Assembly (NCBI GenBank): GCA_963769255.1
Contig: CAVYKV010000001.1
Coordinates: forward strand, 1,116,001 to 1,180,000
Length of the DNA stretch: 64,000 bases
Reading direction: 5' to 3'
DNA from: JAKACA01 sp963769255
GTDB lineage: Bacteria; Actinomycetota; Acidimicrobiia; Acidimicrobiales; Bog-793
Shown here one piece after another: positions 1 through 8,411 of the stretch (positions are counted from its first letter, which is position 1; each line of letters starts with the position of its first letter). The translations under genes were made by a program, and so were the position numbers. The notes beneath the pieces were generated by a model that did no database searches, was not told the origin of the DNA, and saw only the letters and a list, made by a program, of their open reading frames with translations.

Positions 1-1
1 G

Positions 2-1000
2 GCCGACGTGACGACACTGTCGCTGCTCTACCGGCTGCTCGACTCCCCGCTGGTCCCGCGGGCGATCGCCGCCATCGAGTCGGCCAAGCTGGCGCTCGAG
101 GGCCTCGGGGCCGTACTGGCTCCGCTCCTCGTCACCGCCTTGGGCATCCGCGGCGCCCTCATCGTCGCCGGCCTGCTCCTGCCCATTGCCGTCGTCAGCG
201 GTTGGCGGACGCTCCACCAGCTGGACACCGCCGCCGGCGAGCGTTCCAGCCTGCTCGCCCTCCTCCACGCCGTTCCCTTCCTGCATCCCCTCGACGTCGC
301 CTCGCTCGAGTCGCTCGCCACGCGCACGATCCCCCTCGCCGTCCCGGCCGGGACCGATGTCATCGTGCAGGGCGACATCGGCGACCGCTTCTTCGTCGTG
401 CGGGACGGTGCCGCTGCCGTGCTCGTCGACGGCTTCGAAGTGGGCTCGGTCGGCCCCGGCGGGCACTTCGGCGAGCGGGCCCTCCTCCGCGACGTGCCGC
501 GCACCGCGACGGTCCGCTCGTTGCAGCCCATGCACCTCTCGTGGGTCTCGCGGGAGGACTTCCTCACCGCGGTGACGGGGCAGTCCGGGGTCGGGGTGAC
601 GATGGATCACGCAGCATCGGTGGTCGCCCCCACCGACTGGGACCGGCGGAAACGGGCCGACGTCCTCTCGCGGCTCAGCCTCTTCTCGCACCTCGATTCG
701 AGCGACCTGCGCCATCTCGCCGAACGGAGCGTCGTCGACAGCTGGCCGGTGGGGTCCACGATGATTCGGCAAGGTGACGAGGGCGATCGTTTCTTCGTGC
801 TTCTCGGCGGCAGTGCCCGCGTCGCGGTGGACGGTCGCCAGGTGAGCGAGCTGCTCCCGGGCGACCAGTTCGGCGAGATCGCCCTGTTGCACGGGGTGCC
901 GAGACGGGCCAGCGTGACGACCTCGAGCGCTGCGGTCACCCTCAGCCTCCACTACGACGACTTCGTGCCGGCGGTGCGCTCCCACCTGCTGCTCGGCTGA
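2..1000 (+). CDS. Cyclic-nucleotide-binding protein with MFS-type membrane N-terminus (5' partial)
   Basis: The reading frame is open at the left edge, so the N-terminus is missing. The first ~70 visible residues are hydrophobic with two membrane-like segments and resemble the last helices of a major facilitator transporter. Two cyclic-nucleotide-monophosphate-binding domains follow, at about residues 80-190 and 215-325. Each carries a phosphate-binding cassette (FGERALL then PRTATV; FGEIALL then PRRASV), keeping the Glu and Arg that contact cyclic nucleotide in the CAP family. The likely role is a membrane transporter or sensor gated by cNMP, with an unknown substrate. Fusion of an MFS core to tandem cNMP domains is a known but uncommon architecture. 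The family is clear; the exact function is not. Confidence 0.75.
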   Translation, partial: ADVTTLSLLYRLLDSPLVPRAIAAIESAKLALEGLGAVLAPLLVTALGIRGALIVAGLLLPIAVVSGWRTLHQLDTAAGERSSLLALLHAVPFLHPLDVASLESLATRTIPLAVPAGTDVIVQGDIGDRFFVVRDGAAAVLVDGFEVGSVGPGGHFGERALLRDVPRTATVRSLQPMHLSWVSREDFLTAVTGQSGVGVTMDHAASVVAPTDWDRRKRADVLSRLSLFSHLDSSDLRHLAERSVVDSWPVGSTMIRQGDEGDRFFVLLGGSARVAVDGRQVSELLPGDQFGEIALLHGVPRRASVTTSSAAVTLSLHYDDFVPAVRSHLLLG

Positions 1001-1024
1001 GGTCGCCTCCCCGGCCGGCGCCGG

Positions 1025-1653
1025 TCAGTCCACGAGGCCGTTGAGAGCGGCGAAGGGATCCCAGGCGGGGTCGCGGTGCGGCTCGAGCTCGACCCTCGCC
1101 GCCACGCTCTCGGCCACCTCGTCCCCGAGGAGCGAGGCGATGAGGGCGACCGCCATGTCCATGCCGGCCGCCACGCCCGAGGAGGTCCACCGGTCCCGGT
1201 CCTGCACCCAGCGGGCCTCCGGCACCCACTCGACCCCGGGCCCGTGCTGTGTCACCCAGCCGAAGGCTCGCTTGTTCGACGTCGCCCGGTAGCCGTCGAG
1301 GAGCCCGGCGGCGGCGAGAGCGGCGGACCCCGTGCACACCGATGTCACGAGCGCCGCCTGCGACGCCCAGTCGTGCAGCCAGCGCAGGAAGGCTGCGTCG
1401 TCGATGAGCGGCCGCTGCCCATCCCGCCCGGCACGAGCACGATGTCGGCGACGGGGGCACCCTCGTAGGCGTGGTCGACGAGCACCTGCGGCCCCTGTGC
1501 GCTGCGAACCGGGTCGGTGCCCGGTCCGAGGAGCTCGATCCTGAAGTGCTCCGGCACCATTCCGAAGAGCTCCAGCGGTCCGAACACGTCGAGCAGCTCG
1601 AAGCCGTCGAAGAGGACGACGGCGAGCCGGTGGGGGGAGGTCTCGTCGCTCAT
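1025..1653 (-). CDS. DJ-1/PfpI family protein (isonitrile hydratase-like), frameshifted
   Basis: The protein belongs to the DJ-1/PfpI branch of the class I glutamine amidotransferase fold. The N-terminal half opens with VVLFDGFELLDVFGPLE and runs to VPGGMGS. The C-terminal half, in a different frame, begins RPLIDD and holds the nucleophile elbow VTSVCTGSAAL with the catalytic Cys. The two halves join if one base is restored near 1421 (GGMGS-RPLIDD), so this is a single-base deletion or a sequencing error. The start ATG at 1653 has GAGGAGA about 9 bases upstream. Members act as isonitrile hydratases or as the amidase-like domain of AraC regulators; no AraC domain is present here. The specific substrate cannot be told. 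Confidence 0.8.
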
Positions 1654-1740
1654 GGTGGTGCGTCTCCTCACGAAGGGTCGGGGCGGCCGGAAGGCACGCC
1701 GGCATCGGCACAAGGCGTAGCAGACGGGCGTCCGCCACGA

Positions 1741-2541
1741 TCAGCCGTCGAGGAAACGACTCACCACCTCGGCGAGAAGCGGGGACTGCAGCACCGTGTA
1801 GTGCGTGGTGCCCGGCAGGACGGCGAGCCGGGCGGTCGTGGGGAGCGATCCGTCCCAGCCCGGCTCGACCAGTCCGCCGCCGAGCACGGCGAAGAACTCG
1901 GCGGCGCCGGCCGGCGGGATGCTGTCGCAGTCGCCGTAGACGAGCAACGTCGGTGCCGTGATGGCCCTCGCGTCGTCCCGCCAGTCGAACGGGCGCCTCA
2001 GCAGCTCACCGGTCTTGTCCATCAGCGTCGGGAAGCTGTCGGGATCGGGGGCGACCCGGCTCCATGCGTCGAAGAGGGGTGACTGCCGCATGAACTCGAA
2101 GCCGGCGCTGCTCATCTGGTCGAAGGCCGCCAGCACCTCGGGAAACCACCCGTCACGCCGGCAGGGGATGGAGCCGAGGACGAGTCGTCGCACGAGGGGG
2201 CCGTGCTGCACGGCGCAACGGAGGCTGGCATGGGCGCCGAGGGAGAACCCGAAGAGGTCGGCCGGGCCGAGGCCGAGTCCTTCGATGACGCCGCCGATCT
2301 GGTCCCCGAAGGCTTCGAAGCTGAACGGCCGGTCGACATCACGGGTGTGACCGTGGCCCTGCAGCTCGAGGGCGACGACCTGACGTCGCTGCGCCCAGGT
2401 CTCGAGCAGGCCGCCGAACTCGCTCGTCAGCCCGTAACCCCCGTGCACGAGGACGAGGGGTGGGCCGCCCTCGCCGCGGCTCTCCCAGTACACCTCGACG
2501 CCGTCCACGGGGACGTATCCGGCGGCTGGTGGGTGCGGCAT
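1741..2541 (-). CDS. Alpha/beta-fold hydrolase
   Basis: This is a single-domain alpha/beta hydrolase of about 266 residues. The oxyanion strand LVLVHGGYG lies near residue 30. The nucleophile elbow GFSLG supplies the Ser, LLVYGDCDS supplies the acidic residue and GTTHYTVL supplies the His, so the full triad is present. The ATG at 2541 is preferred over an in-frame upstream ATG because GGAGGAA sits just before it. There is no signal peptide, so the enzyme is probably cytosolic. Similar enzymes hydrolyse esters, lactones or other small substrates, and sequence does not fix which. It is co-directional with the PfpI gene, 87 bases away. Confidence 0.85.
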   Translation of the reverse strand: MPHPPAAGYVPVDGVEVYWESRGEGGPPLVLVHGGYGLTSEFGGLLETWAQRRQVVALELQGHGHTRDVDRPFSFEAFGDQIGGVIEGLGLGPADLFGFSLGAHASLRCAVQHGPLVRRLVLGSIPCRRDGWFPEVLAAFDQMSSAGFEFMRQSPLFDAWSRVAPDPDSFPTLMDKTGELLRRPFDWRDDARAITAPTLLVYGDCDSIPPAGAAEFFAVLGGGLVEPGWDGSLPTTARLAVLPGTTHYTVLQSPLLAEVVSRFLDG

Positions 2542-2636
2542 CGGGGTTCCTCCTCGGTCGGACGCGGTCGCTCGCACTGGTGAGACTGCCTTGACGATCC
2601 GCGATCATCGCGGCCTGTCACCGGCGGCGCCTCGGT

Positions 2637-2930
2637 TCAGTCGCCGAGGGCCTCCTCGAGCGCCCGCATCTTGGAGTCCATGGCGTCGGTGACGGAGGGG
2701 CGGTAGTCGATCTTGACGACGAGGCTGACGCGGCCGGAGTGCTCGGCCATCTTCTCCGTGCAGCGCTTCAGCAGGCCCATGACCTCGTCCCATCCGCCTT
2801 CCACGTTCGTGAACATGGCGTTCGTCTCGTTCGGGAGCCCGCTCTCACGGACGAGACGGACGACGTCGGCGACTTCGGCCGCGACGGACTCGCCGGCGCC
2901 GATGGGCGTGATGGAAAAGGCGATGAGCAT
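2637..2930 (-). CDS. MTH1187/YkoF-type thiamine-binding protein
   Basis: This 97-residue protein matches the MTH1187 (DUF77) family: it opens MLIAFSITPIG, has the mid-protein NETNAMFTNVEGG, and ends with the strand SLVVKIDYRP. The family forms small cytosolic tetramers or dimers with a ferredoxin-like fold that bind thiamine or its pyrimidine. Length is normal for the family. The gene stands alone, between the alpha/beta hydrolase and the secreted nucleosidase, both on the same strand. No thiamine biosynthesis or transport gene lies nearby, so a direct role in thiamine supply rests on family membership. Confidence 0.8.
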   Translation of the reverse strand: MLIAFSITPIGAGESVAAEVADVVRLVRESGLPNETNAMFTNVEGGWDEVMGLLKRCTEKMAEHSGRVSLVVKIDYRPSVTDAMDSKMRALEEALGD

Positions 2931-3015
2931 GACCCATCGTCGCGCTCGGCCCCGGCGTGTGCCGCCAGGCGCGCCCTCCGGTCGAGAGGAAGGCGCGCCG
3001 GGCGACGACTCGTGG

Positions 3016-3032
3016 GGCGCGCTCAGCGCGCC
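3016..3032 (-). terminator. GC-rich hairpin after the nucleosidase gene
   Basis: A perfect inverted repeat with 7-base arms (GGCGCGC / GCGCGCC) and a 3-base loop lies directly downstream of the minus-strand gene ending at 3036. It has no clear U-tract. The position suggests a transcription stop or mRNA-stabilising hairpin. Confidence 0.4.
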
Positions 3033-3035
3033 GGC

Positions 3036-4280
3036 TCAGATCTTCCCGGCCGCGTAGGTGTACTCGTGCTCCAGCTTCTGGAGCGGCTTGCCGACGAGCG
3101 TGACCGTCTTGCCGGTCGAGCTCGTGAAGACGACCTTCCCGACGGTGCTCACCGTGTAGTAGGCGCGCTGGGCGATGAGGTAGCCGGCTTCCACCGCGTT
3201 GGCGATGTGCGACAGCTCGCCGAGCGTGGTGGGCGTCTTCGAGATCGTGGCGGGCAGGTGGTCGACGAGGTAGCGCACGACGACGGCGGCGTGGTCGGAC
3301 GAGATGATGCCGTCGTAGGCGTTCGGGTACCAGACGCTGTCCGAGATGCCCCGCACGAGCATCCAGGGCACGCCGAGCTGGGCGTTGGCGAAGGCGAAGC
3401 CACTGCCCTCGTTCTCCTCGGCATCCGTCTCGTAGAGCATGTTCTGGGCCTCGATGAACGACAGCGGCTCGGTCCAGACGTCCGCCTGGCCGATGACGCC
3501 GGCCACGACCTTGTTCGTGATGGTGCCCTTGCGGCTCGAGTCGCCCGTGGCGTCGGCGATCGTCGTCGTGCCGAGCAGGCTGCTTGCTTTGAGCGAGGTG
3601 CTCACGAGCTGGTGGGGAGAGGCGTAGGCGCCGACGTACTCCCAGCTCTTCGTCGTCGTGGAAGGTCCGTACCCGTAGGTCTTGGCGTCGCTCGGCGTCG
3701 GCAGCGGCGCGCCGTAGCCGTCGGAGACGGCACCGCGCACGTCGGTCGCCTTCGTGACGGGGAGCTCCTCACCGGAGTAGCCGTCCTGGTAGCCGCCCAG
3801 GTAGTAGTGGATCGTCGACTTGTCGACGACGAAGCCGCTCACCACCACGTCGCCCACGTGCACGGCGGAGTTCTGGGCGCCGGCGGTTCCCGAGAAGAGG
3901 GTGGCGCGGGGGTGGAAGGTCGTGTCGAGGAGATAGGTGGCGAGCTCGGCGGTCTCGTCCACCTCGCCGCTCGCCACGTCCACGACGGCGTGGCCGTCGA
4001 TCGTCCCGGTCCAGAAACGGTAGCCGTCGATGTCCCGGTGGCCGGTGACGTGCATCTCGGCCAGGATGGGCGCCTGTTCGACGCCGAAGGCGTCGACGAT
4101 GCCGATGGGCGCAACGCCCGCGGCGGAGCCGGTGTGCAGGCCGGCCCGCCCGGCATCCGACGTGCGGCCGAGGGCGGCGCCGGGCAGGAACAAGGCCCCG
4201 ACGATGAGACAGCCCAGCACGGGCACGGCGAGCCAGCTTCTCCTGAGGAGCCGTCCGCCAGGACGGGGTCGATCGTTCAT
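3036..4280 (-). CDS. Exported nucleoside phosphorylase / MTA-SAH nucleosidase-like protein
   Basis: The protein is about 414 residues with an N-terminal signal (RRSW then a hydrophobic stretch ending near ALGRTSD), so it is exported. The mature part has phosphorylase-superfamily features: TLFSGTAGAQ at the phosphate/ribose loop, and ETDAEENEGSGFAFANAQ followed by GVPWMLVRGISDS, which corresponds to the MTAN segment around the catalytic Asp. Family members cleave the glycosidic bond of nucleosides or MTA/SAH; an extracytoplasmic version would salvage external nucleosides. ATG 4280 is chosen because AAGGAG lies 6 bases before it; another ATG lies at 4298. The protein is longer than cytosolic MTANs (about 230 residues), with an insert after the first strands. 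Substrate is unassigned. Confidence 0.7.
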   Translation of the reverse strand: MNDRPRPGGRLLRRSWLAVPVLGCLIVGALFLPGAALGRTSDAGRAGLHTGSAAGVAPIGIVDAFGVEQAPILAEMHVTGHRDIDGYRFWTGTIDGHAVVDVASGEVDETAELATYLLDTTFHPRATLFSGTAGAQNSAVHVGDVVVSGFVVDKSTIHYYLGGYQDGYSGEELPVTKATDVRGAVSDGYGAPLPTPSDAKTYGYGPSTTTKSWEYVGAYASPHQLVSTSLKASSLLGTTTIADATGDSSRKGTITNKVVAGVIGQADVWTEPLSFIEAQNMLYETDAEENEGSGFAFANAQLGVPWMLVRGISDSVWYPNAYDGIISSDHAAVVVRYLVDHLPATISKTPTTLGELSHIANAVEAGYLIAQRAYYTVSTVGKVVFTSSTGKTVTLVGKPLQKLEHEYTYAAGKI

Positions 4281-4342
4281 GAGTGTCTCCTTGGCCATGA
4301 GCGAGGTACGTCGATGTCATGCTCACTCGGTGCCCCTGAGGC

Positions 4343-4366
4343 CGATAGGGCCGAAAGCCTCTATCG
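4343..4366. promoter_or_regulatory. Inverted repeat between divergent nucleosidase and WS/DGAT genes
   Basis: CGATAG...CTATCG arms enclose an inner GGC/GCC pair around CGAAA, giving a near-perfect palindrome of 24 bases in the 243-base divergent intergenic region. It could be an operator for either gene or an untranslated hairpin. It resembles the GGGxC/GxCCC layout of dormancy-type (DosR) boxes only loosely. Confidence 0.35.
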
Positions 4367-4523
4367 ACGACCGGTAGAGGGGGCGGGAATGGGCGGCTGC
4401 TCAGGCGCCAGGACGCCGTCGCGACGCTGCCGAGACTTGTGACGTTTGACTCTTCCACCTCGGGCTTCGGAGGCAGAGGCTGTCCCTATGCCGCCTCCGC
4501 GCGGCCCCTGGACGGAGGTCATC

Positions 4524-5942
4524 ATGGGCGTCTTCATGCGAGACACCGACGCCTTCTCCTGGTACATGGAGAGGGATCCCATTCTCCGGTCGACGGTCGT
4601 CGCTATCGCCTGGCTCGAGCACAGCCCCGAGTGGGCCGAGTTCGCCGAGCGCTTGGACCACGCCACGAGGCAGATACCGGGCTTCCGCCAGCGTGTCCTC
4701 GTGCCGCCGGGCCGGCTGTCCACGCCCCGCTGGACCTACGACGACGAGTTCGACCTCACCTGGCACCTCCGCCGCATCGAGGCGCCGCCGCCTCGCGGGC
4801 CGGAGACCGTCGTGGAGCTCGCCCGCCAGGCCGCCATGACGGCGTTCGACCGTTCCCGGCCCCTCTGGGAGTTCACGATGATCGAGCACCTCAGAGGGGG
4901 CGCTGCCGCCCTCGTCATGAAGGTGCACCACTCGCTCACCGACGGCCTCGGCGGCATGGATTTGGCGCTCCTGCTGTTCGACCTCGAGGAGCGGCCTGAC
5001 CGCCCGAGCGTTGTGACGGCGGCACCAGAGGGCGAGCACCTGGACACGCCGGCGCTCATCCGGGAGAGCATCGCCTCCTCCGTCAGCCGGGCCTCAGGCC
5101 TCGCCGGGTCGCTCGTGTGGGGCGCCCTGCCGTCCGCTCTGCGATTCGCCGGCAAGCCGTTGCGCACGGCCGGTTCGGTCATGGAGACCGCCCGCTCCAT
5201 CGGGCGGACCGTGGCGCCCGTCCTCGAGACGGCCTCCCCCGTGATGACCGGTCGTGGGCTCGGGCGCCACCTCGACATCGTCGACGTCAAGCTGGCGGAC
5301 CTCAAGAAGGCAGCCAAGTTCGCCGGCGGCACCGTCAACGACGCCTTCCTGGCGTCGGTCACCGGCGGGCTGCGCCGCTACCACGAGCGGCACGAGGCGC
5401 CGGTCGAGTTCCTGCGGGTGACGTTGCCGATCAGCATCCGCCGGCCGGACGACCCAGCGGGCGGCAACCGTATCACCCTCATCCGCTTCCCCGTCCCGGT
5501 CTCGGACCCCGACCCGGTGAGTCGCCTGGCGGCCATGGGGCGGGCCTGCCGAGCCGCCCAGGACGAGCGTTCCCTCGAGTACACCAACGGCATCGCCGGC
5601 GCCCTCAACTTCCTGCCCCGAGCGGCCGTCGGGTCCATGCTGAAACGGGTCGACTTCCTCGCCAGCGACGTTCCCGGCTACCAGTTCCCCGTCTACCTGG
5701 CCGGCGCCCGCGTCGAGCGCTACACGCCCTTCGGGCCGACGACCGGCGCCGCCGTCAACCTGACACTGCTCTCGTACGACGGCACCTGCTCTGTCGGGAT
5801 CACGCTCGACACGGCCGCCGTCCCGGACTGCGACGTGTTCGTGGAATGCGTCCGGGAGGGTTTCGAGGAGGTGCTCGCACTCGCCGGCGTGCACAGCCCG
5901 GTACGGCTCCCTCTGCACGACCGGGTGCGGGCGGCGGCCTGA
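4524..5942 (+). CDS. Wax ester synthase/diacylglycerol acyltransferase (WS/DGAT), copy 1
   Basis: This is an acyl-CoA:alcohol/diacylglycerol O-acyltransferase making wax esters or triacylglycerol, usually on the inner membrane face. The catalytic HHxxxDG motif reads HHSLTDG at about residues 135-141, followed by GLGGMDL. GGTVNDAFLASVTGGLRRY and NVPGYQFPVY-like segments of the WS/DGAT family lie in the C-terminal half. ATG 4524 is chosen because GGAGG sits 5 bases upstream, giving about 472 residues; in-frame starts exist at 4446 and 4488. It lies 10 bases before a second WS/DGAT, so the two are probably co-transcribed. The N-terminus (MGVFMRDTDAFSWYMERD) departs from the usual PLDAxF opening. 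Confidence 0.9.
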   Translation: MGVFMRDTDAFSWYMERDPILRSTVVAIAWLEHSPEWAEFAERLDHATRQIPGFRQRVLVPPGRLSTPRWTYDDEFDLTWHLRRIEAPPPRGPETVVELARQAAMTAFDRSRPLWEFTMIEHLRGGAAALVMKVHHSLTDGLGGMDLALLLFDLEERPDRPSVVTAAPEGEHLDTPALIRESIASSVSRASGLAGSLVWGALPSALRFAGKPLRTAGSVMETARSIGRTVAPVLETASPVMTGRGLGRHLDIVDVKLADLKKAAKFAGGTVNDAFLASVTGGLRRYHERHEAPVEFLRVTLPISIRRPDDPAGGNRITLIRFPVPVSDPDPVSRLAAMGRACRAAQDERSLEYTNGIAGALNFLPRAAVGSMLKRVDFLASDVPGYQFPVYLAGARVERYTPFGPTTGAAVNLTLLSYDGTCSVGITLDTAAVPDCDVFVECVREGFEEVLALAGVHSPVRLPLHDRVRAAA

Positions 5943-5952
5943 AGGCTTCGCC

Positions 5953-7341
5953 ATGGAACGCCTCGGCCCCCTCGACGCCTCCTTCCTCTATCTCGAGGAC
6001 GGCATCACCCACATGCACATCGCCTCGTGCGCCATCTTCGAGGGCCCGGCGCCCGAGTACGAGCGCATCGTCGCTGCCATCGCCCGCAAGCTCCCGCTCG
6101 TGCCCCGCTACCGGCAGGTCGTGCGGTTCGTCCCCCTCGAGCTGGGCCGCCCCGTCTGGGTGGACGACCCGCACTTCAACCTCGAGTACCACGTGCGCCA
6201 CAGCGCCCTGCCCTCCCCGGGCGGGCCGGCCGAGCTTCGCATCCTGATGGGGCGGCTGATGTCGCAGGAGCTCGACCGGCGCCGGCCGCTGTGGGAGGCC
6301 TGGGTGCTCGAGGGCCTCGAGCACGGCCGCTGGGCGCTCGTGAGCAAGATCCACCACTGCATGGCGGACGGCATCTCGGGGACGGACCTCCTGGGCGCCC
6401 TCCTCGACACGGAGCGACGCAGCACCACCCCACCGGCCGGGGCGTGGCTGCCCGCGGAACCGCCCTCCGACCTGCAGCTCGCCGCCGACGCCGTCTGGAA
6501 CCTCGCCCGCAGCCCGTACGAGCAGGTGCAGGCCGCCAGGCGACTCCTGCGCACCCCGGCAGCCGCCGTCGGGCAGCTCCGCGACCTGGCCGGCGGGGTA
6601 GGCGGCTACGCCAAGCGCTTCCTGCCGACCGAGCCGGGATCCATCTCGGGACGGATCGGGCCGAACCGGAGATGGACCTGGGTGAGCGCCGATCTCGGCC
6701 ACCTGAAGGCCATCCGCCGCTCTCTCGGCGGCACCGTCAACGACGTCATCCTGGCGGTCGTGGCCGGCGGCTTCCGGGAGCTCCTCAGCTCCCGCGGCGA
6801 CCCGGTCGACCGGCTCGTCGTGCGGACGCTCGTGCCCGTGTCGGTGCGACGCGACGACGAGCGCGGCAGCTACAACAACCGCGTCTCCGCCGTCTTCGCC
6901 GAGCTCCCCGTCGGGATGGAGGATCCGGTGGACCGCCTCGAGTTCGTCGCCCGGCAGATGGAGTCGCTCAAAGGGTCGCACCAGCGCCTGGCGGGCGAGA
7001 CCGTGGCGGCGCTCGGTGAGCTGACACCGTTCATGGGCATCGCTCTCGGAGAGCGTGCGGCCATGGCCATGCTGCGCCGGGTGCCCCAGCACAGCATCAC
7101 CACCGTGACGACGAACGTTCCGGGGCCGCAGTTCCCGCTCTACCTCGTGGGGCGGGAGATGCTCGAGTTCCTGCCCTTCGTCCCCATCGCCCACGGTGTC
7201 CGCATCGGCGTCGCCATCGCCTCCTACAACGGCCATGTCGCCTTCGGTATCACGGGGGACTACGACACCGCCGCCGACATCGGCGTCCTCGCCGGAGCCA
7301 TCGCCGACGGTGTCGGGGAGCTGAGCGAGCTGGCGGCCTGA
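5953..7341 (+). CDS. Wax ester synthase/diacylglycerol acyltransferase (WS/DGAT), copy 2
   Basis: The enzyme has 462 residues with the standard opening MERLGPLDASFLYLED and the active-site motif HHCMADG at about residues 134-140. Later family blocks are present: LGGTVNDVILAVVAGG, LVPVSVRRDD, and VTTNVPGPQFPLYLVG near the C-terminus. It transfers acyl groups from acyl-CoA to diacylglycerol or fatty alcohol for neutral-lipid storage. It follows copy 1 by 10 bases and probably shares its transcript. The two copies differ clearly in sequence, so this is old paralogy rather than a recent duplication. A third copy lies at 21070. Confidence 0.92.
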   Translation: MERLGPLDASFLYLEDGITHMHIASCAIFEGPAPEYERIVAAIARKLPLVPRYRQVVRFVPLELGRPVWVDDPHFNLEYHVRHSALPSPGGPAELRILMGRLMSQELDRRRPLWEAWVLEGLEHGRWALVSKIHHCMADGISGTDLLGALLDTERRSTTPPAGAWLPAEPPSDLQLAADAVWNLARSPYEQVQAARRLLRTPAAAVGQLRDLAGGVGGYAKRFLPTEPGSISGRIGPNRRWTWVSADLGHLKAIRRSLGGTVNDVILAVVAGGFRELLSSRGDPVDRLVVRTLVPVSVRRDDERGSYNNRVSAVFAELPVGMEDPVDRLEFVARQMESLKGSHQRLAGETVAALGELTPFMGIALGERAAMAMLRRVPQHSITTVTTNVPGPQFPLYLVGREMLEFLPFVPIAHGVRIGVAIASYNGHVAFGITGDYDTAADIGVLAGAIADGVGELSELAA

Positions 7342-7359
7342 GGGCCGTTTCGGCGGCCC
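7342..7359. terminator. Hairpin between convergent genes
   Basis: GGGCCG-TTTCGG-CGGCCC forms a 6-base-pair stem exactly between the WS/DGAT stop at 7341 and the minus-strand stop at 7363. It may serve as a bidirectional terminator; it has no strong U-tract. Confidence 0.45.
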
Positions 7360-7362
7360 GGC

Positions 7363-8304
7363 TTACTCCGTGAGCGGCCGGGGCGCCGCCGGGTGCCGGC
7401 GCACGATGCGTCGCTGCAGGCGCCAGATCACGAAGGCGAGGGCGGCAAGCAGGATGACGGGGAAGCCCCACCCGAGGGCCACCACGATCGCCCGCAGGGC
7501 GACGGCCGTGTTGTGGCCCGCCAGCTTGACGGCACGGACGAGGGCGTTCTCGGAGGCGGCATGGTGAGCCGGCTTGTGCTTGTGAACCGGAAGTGGCGAC
7601 AGCTGCACGTCCAAGGTGGCATAGGTCGCCCGGTTGACGAGCGAGCTCTCCTCGGCCGTCAACTGCTCGATGTCGCCCTGCACGCCGAAGAGCTGGTTCT
7701 GCACCTGCAGGATGGAGGGGATGGAACCGGCTCGTGAGAGGAGGGCACGCAGCGCCGACTCCTCGCTGCGGAGGTTCTCGAGGCTTGCCTGGATGTCGAT
7801 GCTCTCGCCGGTGACGTCGTCGCCGTTGAGGGATTGCGCCTCCACCTTGCCGAGCGAGTCGACACGGGAGACGAGCGTGGCGAACGCCTCGCTCGGGACG
7901 CGGACGACGAGGGAGGCGCCGCCGGTGTCGCCCGCCGAGGTGCTCGACGACGAGGCGACGAAACCACCCATGTCGGTGGCGTCACCCGACACCTCGTCGA
8001 AGATCGAGACGACGTGGGACTTCGTGACCCCGAGGGAGATGCTGCCCGTCCGGACGACGAGAGGGGCGACGGGGACGAGGGACTCGCCCACCGTGCCGGC
8101 GGCGACGGGGGCGGCCGACGGGCCGGCGGGCGCCCGTGCCAGTGGGGCCATGCTGTGGGACGACGTCGTCGCCGGTGGGGAGCCGGTGGCGACCCCGCCT
8201 CGACCCGCCGTCGTGGCGGCGCCGCCGGCGCAGGCGGCGAGCACGAGGCCACCCCCGACGGCGAGCAGGACGGCGGTGGCGGCGGTGCGGTGTCGTGGCT
8301 TCAT
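7363..8304 (-). CDS. DUF4349 lipoprotein
   Basis: The protein is about 313 residues. A lipoprotein signal (GGGLVLAACAGG, lipobox Cys near residue 24) is followed by a low-complexity linker, and then a DUF4349 domain from about residue 85 to 250 (RTGSISLGVT, VRVPSEAFATLVS, DVTGESIDIQASLENLRSEE). A single transmembrane helix near the C-terminus (GFPVILLAALAFVIW) precedes a basic tail. It is therefore anchored at both ends, with the coiled-coil domain outside the membrane. ATG 8304 has GGAAGGAC upstream. DUF4349 proteins have no settled function. The divergent sigma/anti-sigma operon starts 107 bases away and may share a promoter region. Confidence 0.85.
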   Translation of the reverse strand: MKPRHRTAATAVLLAVGGGLVLAACAGGAATTAGRGGVATGSPPATTSSHSMAPLARAPAGPSAAPVAAGTVGESLVPVAPLVVRTGSISLGVTKSHVVSIFDEVSGDATDMGGFVASSSSTSAGDTGGASLVVRVPSEAFATLVSRVDSLGKVEAQSLNGDDVTGESIDIQASLENLRSEESALRALLSRAGSIPSILQVQNQLFGVQGDIEQLTAEESSLVNRATYATLDVQLSPLPVHKHKPAHHAASENALVRAVKLAGHNTAVALRAIVVALGWGFPVILLAALAFVIWRLQRRIVRRHPAAPRPLTE

Positions 8305-8411
8305 CGGTTGTCCTTCCTTCGGGCTCGATCTCTCGCCCTGTGGAGTGGGACGACAGCGGTGCGCCGAAAGTTCCCTCGCCGTCACTTCGCCTACGCTCGG
8401 TCATCTGCCCG

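Noticed and set aside
2739..4442. A 567-codon plus-strand ORF
   Set aside because: It is antisense to the thiamine-binding and nucleosidase genes, and its Gly/Asp/Arg/Val-rich sequence shows no domain; a typical high-GC shadow frame.
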